From assembly GCF_029784135.1 (NCBI RefSeq), contig NC_073746.1:98589515-98653514 (forward strand): a stretch of DNA of 64,000 bases, in the 5' to 3' direction. Below are positions 30,913 through 42,304 of the stretch, piece by piece. A program made the position numbers and the translations under genes. The notes under the pieces are model-generated. The model saw nothing but the letters and a program-made list of their open reading frames with translations. It was not told where the DNA came from and did no database searches. This DNA comes from Toxorhynchites rutilus septentrionalis. Its lineage: Eukaryota > Arthropoda > Insecta > Diptera > Culicidae. Every line of letters begins with the position of its first letter. Positions within the stretch are counted from its first letter, which is position 1.

Positions 30913-32305
30913 ATGGCTTCAAGTAGCTCCGGGCCTCCGGGAGGCCGGGCTACAAATTTGTACGAGGGTAAACCTACCCAACGTACTGCTCCAAGGTGGG
31001 CCGACCCACTGAACGGCAACCTTCAGATCCTGTTACTTCGTGCCACAGGAGAGAACGCGATCCCGACTAACCCGTTCGTCGTGAGTAAGACGATCGCCAA
31101 CGCTGTAGGGAAGAAATACTACACAGCGCGACCGCAACGGGACGACAAAAAGAGGACGCAGTAAGCTCCTTTTAATCAACAAATTGATCGATGAAACCCC
31201 TATCGAAGTAATTTACCACCCTACTCTAAATCAACGTAAATGCGTTGTTACTTGCCGTGATGTAATTGACATCAAAGAATCCGAACTGGTGACAGAGCTT
31301 TCCGATCAAGGTGTGATCGATGTCAAGCGAATCACCAGGAAGGAGAATAACATTGTTATTCCAACCGCTACTCTCATTTTGACAATTCGTGGAACTGTTG
31401 TTCCCGATTTTATTAACTTCGGATTTATTCGGGCTGGGACTAGAAATTTCTATCCCAACCCAATGCAATGTTTCAAATGCTATAAATTTGGACATACGAG
31501 CAAGCGATGCAAACGCGAGAACCCGCTTTGCCGAAATTGTGGACAGGAACATCCAGAACAAAAGGATGGAATTAAAACCTGCAATGCTTCAGCATTTTGC
31601 TTGAATTGCCAAGGGGACCATTCCTCTTCGAATAGGAAATGCCCCGTATGGCAAACTGAGAACAACATCACAAAATTAAGAATCGACTATGGTATCTCCT
31701 ACAAAGAGGCGAAAGAAAAATACAACGGTCAAAATAATGGACCAACTTTTGCAAGTGTTCTGCAAGACAGACTCTCCAACTTGCAAAAACCAACACCCAG
31801 CTGCAACTGCAAATGCAACTGCGCCTCGGCCGCTTCGGCCTCTTCTAGCCGCGAAAGCACTCCCCCAATTGACACTACAATCGATACTTCTATGACAGAG
31901 TCGACAACCGACAGCTCAACAACGGAATCCGAATCCGAATCAGTCATTTCAATGGACACTTCTGATGTTCCAAACAAAAATAAAAATAAACGGAAAATGG
32001 CGAAAGGATCATCTTCTGATTCAGATCAAAAATCCGAAGATGAAATCCAAAATAACAAGGACAAGAAAAGAACAAAAAACGAACAAAGAACTACACCACC
32101 AACAAATAACAACACAACACCAACAAAAAACAACAACAACAACACACATCAAACAAAAAACAACAATAACAACAACAGCAACGCACATTCAACAAAAAAC
32201 AACACAAACACAACAAACACTCCAAAGACTTCTACACCAAACAAAAACAACACCAATACCTCAAAGAAAGCTTCTCTTTCCAAGGGTAAAGGACCATCGA
32301 ACTAA
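30913..32305 (+). pseudogene. LINE ORF1 gag-like protein, frameshifted
   Basis: The first frame (30913-31164) has a Ser/Gly-rich start then NPFVVSKTIANAVGKKYY. It stops at 31162-31164, where the homologous ORF at 59994 continues. The second frame (open from about 31165 to 32305) resumes with LLLINKLIDETPIEV and contains three CCHC knuckles beginning CFKCYKFGHTSKRC, then CRNCGQEHPEQ..., CLNCQGDHSS, followed by a Ser/Thr-rich and then Asn/Thr/Lys-rich low-complexity tail. Comparison with the 396-residue homologue shows that about 15-20 codons and the frame were lost near 31150. The protein would bind element RNA. Confidence 0.8.
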
Positions 32306-32445
32306 TTCTCTTTGAATAGTTCAAACATACACACAATTAAGACTTAGGAATTAGAGTTAAAAACACCAACACATTCACTCCAACACAGAAATTCGGGATA
32401 CAATGGAACATCAGAAGTATCCGACGAAATATTCTAGAACTGAAA

Positions 32446-35400
32446 ATGCTTATTTCAAACTCTAATCCCACAGTCATAGCCCTTCAAGAAACTATGACTC
32501 CAAACAACTTCGATAAACACTTCATCTCAAAATATATCACATATTTCAAAGAGGGTCCCAACCCCTCAAAAAACGGAGTTGCAATCGCAATCAAAGATGG
32601 CACTCCACATGATCTTCTTCCCATTACCACTGATCTTCAGGCAGTGGTAGTGCGCATTAAACACCCCTTTCCAATCACCGTCGTTAGCATCTACATTACT
32701 AATGATTCCGATCCGAACACTCTACGCGGCCAACTGGACCATCTGTTCGCCCAACTTCCAGCCCCAATCATGCTTATGGGTGATTTCAACGCCCACTCAT
32801 ACGCCTGGGGAGGTGCATACCTCGATCGAAAAGGATCCATCATTGAGGATTTCATATCCGACCATTCTCTTCTCCTTCTTAACAACGGCCAACACACCAG
32901 AACCCATTATTCTGGTAATACTTCAGCCATCGATCTCACTATAGTATCAGACAAACTATCTTCAAAACTTTCTTGGAACATCCACGATGATACTTGCGGA
33001 AGCGATCATTTTCCAATCTTCACCTCCTTCGGCCAAACTTCTCCAGAGTTTTCAACAAGGCCAAGATGGAAATTTGAATACGCTGACTGGGCTGGCTATC
33101 AGTTTGACATTGAAAACCGCCTCTCCGCTAAACGAGACTGGACAGCCGAGGAATTCTCCAAAGTTGTCCTAGAAGTTGCAATGGTGCACATCCCCAGAAC
33201 CAGTGGCATCCCTGGCAGGAAATGTGTCCCATGGTGGTCACCTGAGCTGAAGGCAGCGATCAAAGGTCGACGTAAGGCCCTACGCAAATTAAGAAAGGCC
33301 CATCCGGACAGCCCACTGAGACCCACTCTGCTTGCAGAGTTCCAAAGGGCTCGCAAAGAAGCTAAGACTGCTATCAACACAGCCAAGCACAACAGTTGGG
33401 TTAAATTCGTCAGCGAAATTAATCCCAACGCGTCAACAAAGGAGTTATGGAGTAAGATTGGCAGGCTTCATGGAAAGAAAAGAAGCAAAGAATATAATCT
33501 TCTAATTAACGGTCAATACACCAATGACCGGAAAATCATCGCCGAGGCGTTTGGAGATTTCTTTGCTTCCGCCTCCTCCAATCAAAACTACGACCAAACC
33601 TTTCTAACCCACAAAACGGAATGCGAAAGAATTCCCATCGATTTTCATACCGATGTGGAATTTGACTTCAACAAAAACCTCTCCCTCAAAGAGCTCGATT
33701 GGGTACTGAACAAAGTCAAACAAGGATCCACAGGACCTGATGACATCAGCTACCCTATGCTTAAGAATCTACCCCATCTCGGGAAAAAAGCACTTCTGAA
33801 GCTCCTCAACAAAGTCTGGGACAGTGGAACCCTCCCCAGTTGCTGGAAAGAGGGTTTAATGATCTGTATCCCGAAACCAGACATGAACAATCATCTTCTT
33901 GACAATTTCCGCCCCATCACTGTCATAAGTTGTGTTGGGAAAGTCTTGGAAAAAATGATCAATCGACGCTTAACGACTTTTCTAGAGTCAAATAAGCTGA
34001 TTGATCCCAGACAATTCGCATTCCGTGCGGGAAAAGGTACAGAAGATTACCTTGTAGCAATCGAAAAAATCCTAGACGACGCAACTGAAAAATTACACCA
34101 CATTGATATTGTTTCCCTGGATTTATCCAAGGCCTTCGATCGGGCATGGAGGTACCCAGTGCTAAAAAGCCTTTTCGACTGGGGGATTCGTGGGAGATTA
34201 GGTCTCTTCGTTAAAAGTTTTCTAGAAAACCGGTCTTTCAAAACCGTTATTAACAACCACCAATCTTCTCTAAAAATCCCAGAAAACGGCTTCCCACAAG
34301 GCTCAGCACTTTCACCAACCCTCTTCAACATTGCCATGCAATCTCTATTCGAGATTATCCCGGACCATATAAAGGTCATAGTCTATGCAGATGACATTAC
34401 TCTTATCTCTACGAGCTGCTTCGGCTTAATTCAGAGAAAGAGGCTTCAAAAAACCTTAGACTCCATCCAAAACTGGGCTCTAAAAACAGGTTTTAAAATT
34501 TCCCCGGAGAAATCCAAACACATACATATCGGAAAAGCTCTCAGAAGGAGAACCTATCTTCAGCTCAACAAAATCCCGATCCCTACAATGAGGACATTGA
34601 AAATACTAGGGGTTACTTTCGACAAGAAACTCAACTTCCTATCACATTCCCAAAAGACCAAAATAGCCACCAGAAAGAAACTGAACATCATCAAGGCTAT
34701 CGCAGGCAACCTAGCCTCTGGTCATAGAAAGACGCTGCTAAATGTTGTAAATGTTTGGTTGGTCCCACAAATCCTTTACGGAATAGGCACCTTCAGCCGT
34801 GGAGGGGACAGGGTGTTAAACACCATTCAACCAATTTACAATAAAGCAATTCGGCTCGCAATTGGCGCTTTTCCCACCAGTCCTACTCTTGCTGTAATGG
34901 CAGAAAGTGGGCAACTTCCCTTCACCCACCTGGTAACAAAAGCCATCACCAATAAAGCCATCCGTCACTTGTCACTCCCCGAAAACGACCACAATGTCCC
35001 ATTAATACATAGGGCTAAAACATGGTTCAAAAATCTCACGAACAAAGATCTTCCCGATATATGTGAACGTTCATCTGCGACGGGAAGAAATTGGAACGTC
35101 AAACCGCCGAACATTAACCTTGAACTTCTCAAGGCAGTTCGGGCGGGAGACCCTTCTCCAAAAGTCAAAGCCTGCTTCAATAACCTCGTTGCATCCAATT
35201 TTCAAATCAACCACCAGGTATACACAGATGGTTCAGTCAGTGCCGATGGAGTTGGATGTGGAATCTTTGAGAGTAGATACACTGGTAGCTTTTCTCTTCC
35301 ACCGCAATGCTCCATCTTCAGTGCGGAAGCTTTCGCCCTTTTAATAGCTACCCAAGAATGCACCCATGAGTTTCTTCCTACCACAATATTCTCAGACTCA

Positions 35401-35994
35401 GCTAGCTGTCTCCACGATCTTCTAAGTGGAAACAGCAAACACCCATGGATTAAGCAAACAGAAGAGGCTGCTTCAAATAAAAACATCTCCTTCTGCTGGG
35501 TTCCTGGTCACTCAGGAATCCGCGGAAACACAGCCGCCGACATACTGGCCGGCAAGGGCAGCAAAATAGATCCCCCAGACATGCCCTGTCCTCCATCTGA
35601 CATTGTCCGCTGGGTAAAACAGCAAGTCCGTGAAAGCTGGGACATAGGCTGGATAAACAGCCGTCCCACTCATCTTCATAAAATTAAAAATTCCACTCTC
35701 CCTTGGGATGACCGCCTCAATAGTAGGGAAAGGCAAGTCCTTACCCGTCTTCGAATTGGGCACACTAACTTCACCCACTCACACTTGTTCTGCAGAGCCG
35801 AAAAACCCCAATGTGCTTGCAACGAAGCTCCGGTTTCCGTTAGCCATCTTTTACTTGAATGTCAACATACCAAAGATGCTCGAGTCCGACACAACATAGG
35901 TCAGAGTCTCCGAGATATCCTCAGTAGAGACGAGACCCAAGAAACCAATTTAATTGCGTTTCTGAAAGAAACCGACTTCTTTGGTAAAATCTAA
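32446..35994 (+). CDS. LINE ORF2: endonuclease, RT, RNase H
   Basis: A 1182-residue frame from the first ATG; the frame is open from 32341, and the conserved QWNIRS segment of the endonuclease lies at 32401-32420, upstream of that ATG. The true N-terminus is therefore earlier, or initiation is non-AUG, or the original ATG is lost. Endonuclease: ALQETM, LMGDFNAHSYAWGG (residue about 113), GSDHFPI. RT: GSTGPDDISYPMLKNL, FRPITVISCVGKVLEKMI, SLDLSKAFDRAW, GFPQGSALSPTLFNIAM, catalytic YADD at residues 647-650. RNase H: YTDGS at about 926, SAEAFALLIA, SDSASCLHDL, WVPGHSGIRGNTAADILA. It ends with a C/H cluster (CACNEAPVSVSHLLLEC). No internal stop. Confidence 0.85.
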   Translation: MLISNSNPTVIALQETMTPNNFDKHFISKYITYFKEGPNPSKNGVAIAIKDGTPHDLLPITTDLQAVVVRIKHPFPITVVSIYITNDSDPNTLRGQLDHLFAQLPAPIMLMGDFNAHSYAWGGAYLDRKGSIIEDFISDHSLLLLNNGQHTRTHYSGNTSAIDLTIVSDKLSSKLSWNIHDDTCGSDHFPIFTSFGQTSPEFSTRPRWKFEYADWAGYQFDIENRLSAKRDWTAEEFSKVVLEVAMVHIPRTSGIPGRKCVPWWSPELKAAIKGRRKALRKLRKAHPDSPLRPTLLAEFQRARKEAKTAINTAKHNSWVKFVSEINPNASTKELWSKIGRLHGKKRSKEYNLLINGQYTNDRKIIAEAFGDFFASASSNQNYDQTFLTHKTECERIPIDFHTDVEFDFNKNLSLKELDWVLNKVKQGSTGPDDISYPMLKNLPHLGKKALLKLLNKVWDSGTLPSCWKEGLMICIPKPDMNNHLLDNFRPITVISCVGKVLEKMINRRLTTFLESNKLIDPRQFAFRAGKGTEDYLVAIEKILDDATEKLHHIDIVSLDLSKAFDRAWRYPVLKSLFDWGIRGRLGLFVKSFLENRSFKTVINNHQSSLKIPENGFPQGSALSPTLFNIAMQSLFEIIPDHIKVIVYADDITLISTSCFGLIQRKRLQKTLDSIQNWALKTGFKISPEKSKHIHIGKALRRRTYLQLNKIPIPTMRTLKILGVTFDKKLNFLSHSQKTKIATRKKLNIIKAIAGNLASGHRKTLLNVVNVWLVPQILYGIGTFSRGGDRVLNTIQPIYNKAIRLAIGAFPTSPTLAVMAESGQLPFTHLVTKAITNKAIRHLSLPENDHNVPLIHRAKTWFKNLTNKDLPDICERSSATGRNWNVKPPNINLELLKAVRAGDPSPKVKACFNNLVASNFQINHQVYTDGSVSADGVGCGIFESRYTGSFSLPPQCSIFSAEAFALLIATQECTHEFLPTTIFSDSASCLHDLLSGNSKHPWIKQTEEAASNKNISFCWVPGHSGIRGNTAADILAGKGSKIDPPDMPCPPSDIVRWVKQQVRESWDIGWINSRPTHLHKIKNSTLPWDDRLNSRERQVLTRLRIGHTNFTHSHLFCRAEKPQCACNEAPVSVSHLLLECQHTKDARVRHNIGQSLRDILSRDETQETNLIAFLKETDFFGKI

Positions 35995-36880
35995 ACCGAA
36001 ATACTAAATACCTTGGAAATTGCTTATTAAAGTTCGCCACTTCACAGTCATGTATGCGTGTTTATGTGTGTATACACATGTATGTACGGGTCGGAAGGAA
36101 GGTATTCATACATGTATATACACGCATTCAATAATAATAAATAACAAATAATATAATATATACTTTCATACCCACATCTATCTTCTATCCATTACATTAT
36201 ACTTTAATCAACTTCCTATTCCTACAGCCACACTCACCAAGGAGGATAAATTCATTAAATAAACCTCTCCATTTTTCAGCTATACCATATACCATTAAAT
36301 TCAAAACCACTATATTTTATTATCTATTCAAACTGTATTTCATTTCATTTCACCCCACCCCACACCTACTCCTCCCCTCTTTCCTTCCCATACCACTCCC
36401 ACCCCCTCCCACTCCACTAATCCCACCCAAATCCTTTCCACTCCTTTCCTTCCTATCCTCCTGAGAAGGGCCTTTTTGTTTTTGGCTTTGGAACACGCCT
36501 TTCGCTGGGTCACTTGTGCTTCGTTACTGCTTTGGTCCTCGGATCAGTAAATTTTTACTTTTCTTTACAGCATATATTAAATATCTTATGAAGCATAGGA
36601 TCCCTTCCTACCTTCTTCTTTAACCGAGAGTCGAGCGGACAGGTCTGATGAGTGATTTTGTTGGTTTCCCTTTCGCCAGTCCCCTCTGGGCTGGTTTTAT
36701 TGTGGCTCTTCACTGGGCTAGAGGCGAATGAACTGCAAAGTTTAAAGCCTCTTAAAAACAAAGAAACAACAACAAAAATACATTCATTACGATTTGTTCG
36801 CTCGTTGGATTCACATGCAGGCTAAAAAGGGTCCTTTTCAGGATCACAAAATTATCTTCAATCTAAAGACTTTATTGTTT
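35995..36880. other. LINE 3' UTR and flanking DNA
   Basis: 36000-36480 is probably the LINE 3' UTR: AT-rich, with a TGTATACACATGTATG-type imperfect inverted repeat near 36056-36130 and a C-rich stretch at 36350-36440. 36480-36780 is unassigned. A histone-type stem-loop lies at 36830-36845. Confidence 0.4.
36830..36845 (+). promoter_or_regulatory. Orphan histone-type 3' stem-loop
   Basis: GGTCCTTTTCAGGATC forms a six-pair stem with one wobble and a TTTC loop, preceded by an A-rich run and followed by ACAAAA, as in histone mRNA 3' ends. No histone coding sequence remains on the plus strand upstream. Confidence 0.5.
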
Positions 36881-36884
36881 TGGT

Positions 36885-37030
36885 ATCACTCGATATCCCC
36901 ATCTAGTTCGGCTAAACCTTCCTGTTTAGCGATTTGTTGCCACTCGCCACAGCTTTCACAGTTGGAAAATTTCTTCCCATCCAGCTTTGTGACATGTTGT
37001 ACAGTAAATTACATTCAATGCGACGTGCCG
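36885..37030. repeat. 150-bp direct repeat, copy 2
   Basis: Matches 29686-29835. With the H2A pseudogene and LINE between the copies, the spacer appears to contain remnants of two histone-repeat units. Confidence 0.75.
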
Positions 37031-37506
37031 AAGCGCCACTCAGTGTCGCATTGGAGGCGATTTTAACCTGTAATTGAACATTTGCGATGACAGTGGTACA
37101 GTATCGACTTTCAATGTGGGGTCATAATTTGGATCTCTATGTTTACAAAAATGTCCAACTAAATAAGTCGCATTACATGTCCGTCCAATTAGCTAAATGT
37201 CGAACTAATTGTAAATTACTGTACTTTCAATCTGGAAACAATTTAAGAATTGGTGAAAATTGAATAATCAGGAAAGTCCCCAACTATCAATAAGCTCAGA
37301 ACAACTGCCAAATTCACATACTCATCAGATCCTGACAAACAAATTATGAAAAAATCAATTTGTGTTTTATTATTATTTTGGATAATGTTTTAGAAAGCAT
37401 TGAACTGTATTTCCTAAACTCTTTTTTGGAAGGTTTAATGGCCCTGAAAAGCGCCTTGTTTTATGGAATGATTCCAATTTAGAAAACTTAGTACTCGTGG
37501 TTTTGA
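37031..37506. other. Unassigned gap at inner side of right arm
   Basis: AT-rich, no gene. Contains a weak histone-type stem-loop on the minus strand at 37440-37456 (GGCGCTTTTCAGGGCC, one mismatched pair). Confidence 0.4.
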
Positions 37507-38169
37507 AAAAAACAGGAAGTGGGTTATATCTATGGTATAACCGCAAGGGTGACGTAGGACTATCGTTGATTTAGAGATCATTTGTTTGAAGTTGAATCTA
37601 AATCCATCCTGAATGAATGAATAAATAAATATTTGAGTGACTTCAAAAACGAGAGTGTTACTTTGAAGACTCAAGGTTTTATGCATCCAATATTGGATAC
37701 AAAAAACCTTGTTCTGAAGAATAATCTTCAGAAGCTTTCCTGCTAACTGCACTTGATTGACAAATCACAAAACCAAATGTATGTGGTCACAGTATTATAT
37801 GGATAGAAAACATTAAAATAAACTCGCTTGAATGTAATTTTCAATTCCAAGGGGAACTGGCAGATTATTTTTCAGCAACAATCATTTCTTTCCAGGTTTC
37901 CTCTCGATAACCAGCAAACGAAAAGAGTTGCGCGCGTGTATGTGTGTGTGTGTGGCGGCTGCTTCTATGTCTTCCCGAGGAACCGTATTTCGATGCTGAT
38001 ACTCTCTTGGTCACCTTCTCTTCTTCTTCTGATCGATCGGCTTTTCTGCGCTCCCTCACAGTTAAAACAAACTGATTGCATTTCAGGTCAGGTCAAGCCA
38101 GGTAATGAATACCTCGATCCCTCGCCGTTCAGCTCGTTCAGTAACGATGTTGTCTTGTCGATGTCCTCT

Positions 38170-38318
38170 GGCGTCGTGCACAAATTACGTAACGCAAAAA
38201 TCCGGATTTTGAACCTCCCCCCCTTTCGTAACGCAATTTCCTATCTCTAATAAACAGAAAGTAACGCAACATCTAACCCCTCCCCCCTTATCGCGTTACG
38301 TAATTTGTGCACGACGCC
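38170..38318. mobile_element. MITE, right-arm copy
   Basis: Mirror of 19107-19255, same 26-bp terminal inverted repeats. Confidence 0.85.
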
Positions 38319-38320
38319 TC

Positions 38321-38595
38321 CTCTTCTTCTTGAATGGCGTTAACGTTCCCTGTGGAACTTTCGCCGTCTCAACATATGCATTAACTAGCGTCATTCATTA
38401 ATACTTAGTTGAGATTTCTTAAGCCAAATAACACGCCTTGAATGTATTCCGAGGGGCAAGCTCTAGAATACGCGTGACCACAGTGCAAGTCGGAGGAAAT
38501 TTCTTTGACGAAAAATCCTCCGGCCAGAACGGGAATCGAACCCGAACACCCGGCATGATAATGTGAGACGCTAACCACTCGGCCACGAGTGCACC
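38321..38595 (-). mobile_element. tRNA-derived SINE, right-arm copy
   Basis: Mirror of 18830-19104 with the same A and B boxes and the same 14-bp duplication. Confidence 0.8.
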
Positions 38596-38942
38596 GTGCA
38601 CGACGCCTCACGAAAAATGAATGGGTTTCACCACCAGAATATCATTTCAGTATGCTTTTCGTGCGTGATTGAATCGAGAGAAGGTGTGGTTTACGATGGC
38701 AATTTGAAAGGCAAACTAGAGGAGAATGAACTCTCTGAGTATGATAATTTCGGCGACTGAGCAATAATCGATTGAAAATTATATAATTTTGGCGATACGA
38801 AACATTTTCCGTTTTTCATGTTATGCATCCATTGTTGGATACGAAAATATCCTACTGATGGGAAAGAATAATCTTCAGAAGCTTTCCAGCTAATTACACT
38901 TGATTGAAAAATTACGAAATCAAATGTATTTGGTCGCTGTGT

Positions 38943-39111
38943 TCGTTGCTGAAAAATAATCTGCCAGTTCCCTGGGAATTGAAGAATACATCCATGCGAA
39001 AGAGTTTATTTTAATGTTTTCTAATTATATGAGAAAACATTAAAATAAACTCTTTCGCATGGATGTATTCTTCAATTCCCAGGGAACTGGCAGATTATTT
39101 TTCAGCAACGA
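38943..39111. repeat. 80-bp perfect hairpin, right-arm copy
   Basis: Mirror of 18314-18482. Both hairpins are exact, as expected if the arms are of very recent common origin. Confidence 0.9.
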
Positions 39112-39218
39112 TTAGATCTTTCCGGAATTTTCTCGATGCTGTATGGCATCCAAACGAAAATTCTCGTTTCAGTTTGGCCTGCAAAAAACTTTAATGAACT
39201 CTAATCCATCAAATTTGG

Positions 39219-39614
39219 AGCCCTGAAAAGGGCCGTTGATTATATGCTAAGCTAATATAGCACCCTCTCCTTGGATTCGACGGGCCAGCTGAATGTCCTT
39301 GGGCATGATGTGACGCGTTTTACGTGGATAGCACACAAATTGGTATCTTCGAATAAGCCTCCTGCAGCGTCATAACCGCGGAACTTTGGAAGCGCAAGTC
39401 GGTTTTGAAGTCCTGAGCAATTCCACGATCCAAAAGCTGCAAAGGTAGCTTGCGGATCAGCAATTCGGTCGACTTCCGATAGCGATGAATTTCATGCAAA
39501 GTTCCCGGTCGATAGCGATGTGGCTTCTTCACCTATCCTGCGGCTGGTGCGCTTATTCGAGCTGCTTTCGTGTGCCTTACCACTGAAAGACTAACCTGCT
39601 ATCTGCTTGGTCCC
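39219..39614 (-). pseudogene. Histone H3 pseudogene, right-arm copy 3
   Basis: Mirror of 17811-18206, with the same TAG at the Lys9 codon and a perfect stem-loop at 39219-39234. Confidence 0.85.
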
Positions 39615-40107
39615 AAACAAACGAGTCGTCACGGTGCGAGAGTAGAGTAAGAAATGAAAGAAAGCAAAGGAAGCGTCATTTTATAACCTGTTTTCGAAGC
39701 TATCATTAAGCTATTGAAACAATTTTCCGACTCAATAAATAGCAATCATATAACTCTTGGACATTGTATCTTTTGTATGAAATGATTATCACTGTTCCGT
39801 TGATCCGATGCAGAATGAATCACGCTTAAAAAAGGAATGGATTTTTTCTTGGAATTTACTCAGCAAAAATAATGCCCTTTCCCAACACTTAAAAACGACA
39901 AACGGTAAACAGTTTCATCAAAGTGATTTCTTCGATATGGGGATATATTCACTACATCATGTCATGTATTTCATATTCTTCATTATGAAATCCATATCCA
40001 TGGCACCTATCGGTATCGAATTATCATCGACACCACGATTTTCGCTAAATGCTCCTTTCAGTTCGGCCTGTAAAAAACTTTTCTGTACTCTAATCCATCA
40101 AATTTGG

Positions 40108-40504
40108 AGCCCTGAAAAGGGCTGTTGATTATATGCTAAGCTAATATAGCATGCTCTCCTCGGATACGATGGGCCAGCTGGATGTCCTTGGGCATGATGT
40201 GGCGCGTTTTGCATGGATAGCACACAAATTGGTATCTTCGAATAAGCCTCCTGCAGCGTCATAACCGCGGAACTTTGGAAGCGCAAGTCGGTTTTGAAGT
40301 CCTGAGCAATTCCACGAACCAAATGCTGCAAAGGTAGCTTGCGGATCAGCAATTCGGTCGACTTCTGATAGCGACGAATTTCATGCGAAGTTCCCGGTCG
40401 ATAGCGATGTGGCTTCTTCACGCTTCCTGCGGCTGGTGCGCTTATCCGAGCTGCTTTCGTGGTGCCTTACCGCCGAAGGACTAACGAGCTGTCTGCTTAG
40501 TCCC
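40108..40504 (-). pseudogene. Histone H3 pseudogene, right-arm copy 2
   Basis: Mirror of 16921-17317 with identical lesions. Confidence 0.85.
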
Positions 40505-40760
40505 GATGAAACAAGTCCTCACGGTGCGAGAGTAGAGTAAGAAATGAACGAAAGCAAGGGAAGGTTCATTTTATAAAACATAAAAGAATCGAATGTAAAC
40601 CCCACCCTCTTTATTATATAAGCTTACTGTATACTCACGAATATAATAAGGGTGGGATTTAGATTCTATACTTTTATGGTTTATAAAATGACGCTTCCTT
40701 TGCTTTCGTCCATTTCTTACTCTACTCTCGCACCGTGAGGACTCGAGCTCGTTAGTCTTT

Positions 40761-41149
40761 CGCAGACAGCTCGTTAGTCATTCGGTGGTAAGGCACACGA
40801 AGTCAGCTCGGATAAGCGCACCAGTAGCAGGATAGGTGGAGAAGCCACATCGCTATCGACCGGGAACTTTGCGTGAAATTCATCGCTATCGGAAGTCGAC
40901 CGAATTGCTGATCCGCAAGCTACCTTTGCAGCATTTGGTTCGTGGAATTGCTCAGGACTTCAAAACCGACTTGCGCTTCCAAAGTTCCGCGGCTATGACG
41001 CTGCAGGAGGCTTATTCGAAGATACCAATTTGTGTGCTATCCATGCAAAACGCGTCACATCATGCCCAAGGACATCCAGCTGGTCCATCGTATCCGAGGA
41101 GAGCGTGCTATATTAGCTTAGCATATAATCAACGGCCCTTTTCAGGGCT
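40761..41149 (+). pseudogene. Histone H3 pseudogene, right-arm copy 1
   Basis: Mirror of 16276-16664 with identical lesions. It is head to head with copy 2 around a centre near 40629. Confidence 0.85.
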
Positions 41150-42268
41150 CCAAATTTGATGGATTAGAGTACAGAAAAGTTTTTTACAGGTCGAACTGAA
41201 AGGAGCATTTAGCGAAAATCGTGGTTTCGATAATAATTCGTTACCGGTAGGTGCCATGGATATGGATTTCTTAATGAAGAATATGAAATACATGTCATGA
41301 TGTAGTGAATATATCCCCATATCGAAGAAATCACTTTGGTGAAACTGCATTATAAAATTATTTGTGTACGAATGCCGCAATCGATAGTCGACTCTAATTT
41401 GCGCTGGGTAATTTCCTCGGAGGACTCGATTCCTCCTTTGAACATTAATAATCTCTTTCTGGCAAAACGATGTGGTATGAATCACATTATTTGAATGATA
41501 GAATGAAGAAGTTTTCTGCCAATTTCCTTCAACCTCCAAACGTATCTTTCTCCCGTTTGTCGTTTTCGCGTTCGCTAATCCTTTCTCACAACACTCATTT
41601 CTAGTTTGAGAAATTGTTGAGTAAACATTGTTTGTCAGTGCGCGTAGAGCGGGAATTCCTAAAGATTCATTGCACCTCTAATAAATTGCCGAAAGACGTG
41701 GTCTTACGTTGATCGCACTTGATTGAAAAAATCAAAAACGAAATGTATTTGGTCGCAGCATTATATGAGTAGAAAGCAAATAATCGCTCGAAAATGACTT
41801 AATTTTCGCGATGTGAAACATTTTCCGTTTTTCATGTTATGCATCCAATATTGGATACGAAAATTTCCACTGATGGGGAAAAAAATATTCAGAAGCTTTC
41901 CTGTTAATTGCGATTGATTGAAAAATAACAAAACCAAATGTATTTGGTTGCAGTGTTATATGGATAGAAAACATTAAAATAAACTATTTCGCATGAATGT
42001 ATTTTTCAATTCCCAGGGGAACTGGTAGATAATTTTTCACCAATGATGATAACAACGAGGGTTCCGCGCGTGTATGTGTGTGTGTGTGTGTGGTGGCTGC
42101 TCCGATGTTTCAAGCGGAACCGTGGCATCACTCTCCTCCTGATGGATTCCCTTTTGGCCTTAGGTGCACAAACAGGCTCTTGGTGACACCGTTCATCAGC
42201 GCTTTCATGATAAACGAAATAAACTTCACAACAACAGCGACAACATGCTCCAATCGCTGTTCAATCAT

Positions 42269-42304
42269 AACTGAGTGGGTTTACGAGTGGCGCTCGCTTA
42301 TATA
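42269..42304 (-). promoter_or_regulatory. TATA + initiator core promoter (right arm)
   Basis: Mirror of 15121-15156: TATATAA at 42298-42304 and TCAGTT at 42269-42274 on the minus strand, pointing into the palindrome. Confidence 0.5.

Larger units (their letters stand above)
30520..36480 (+). mobile_element. I-type LINE with RNase H (element 1)
   Basis: Two-ORF non-LTR retrotransposon. It has a GC-rich 5' UTR from about 30520, ORF1 with three CCHC knuckles (frameshifted), ORF2 with APE endonuclease, RT and RNase H, and a 3' UTR of several hundred bases. Exact ends and target duplication were not identified. RNase H after RT and the gag-like ORF1 place it near the I clade (MosquI-like). It is related to, but clearly different from, the element at 59.6-64 kb. 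Confidence 0.75.
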
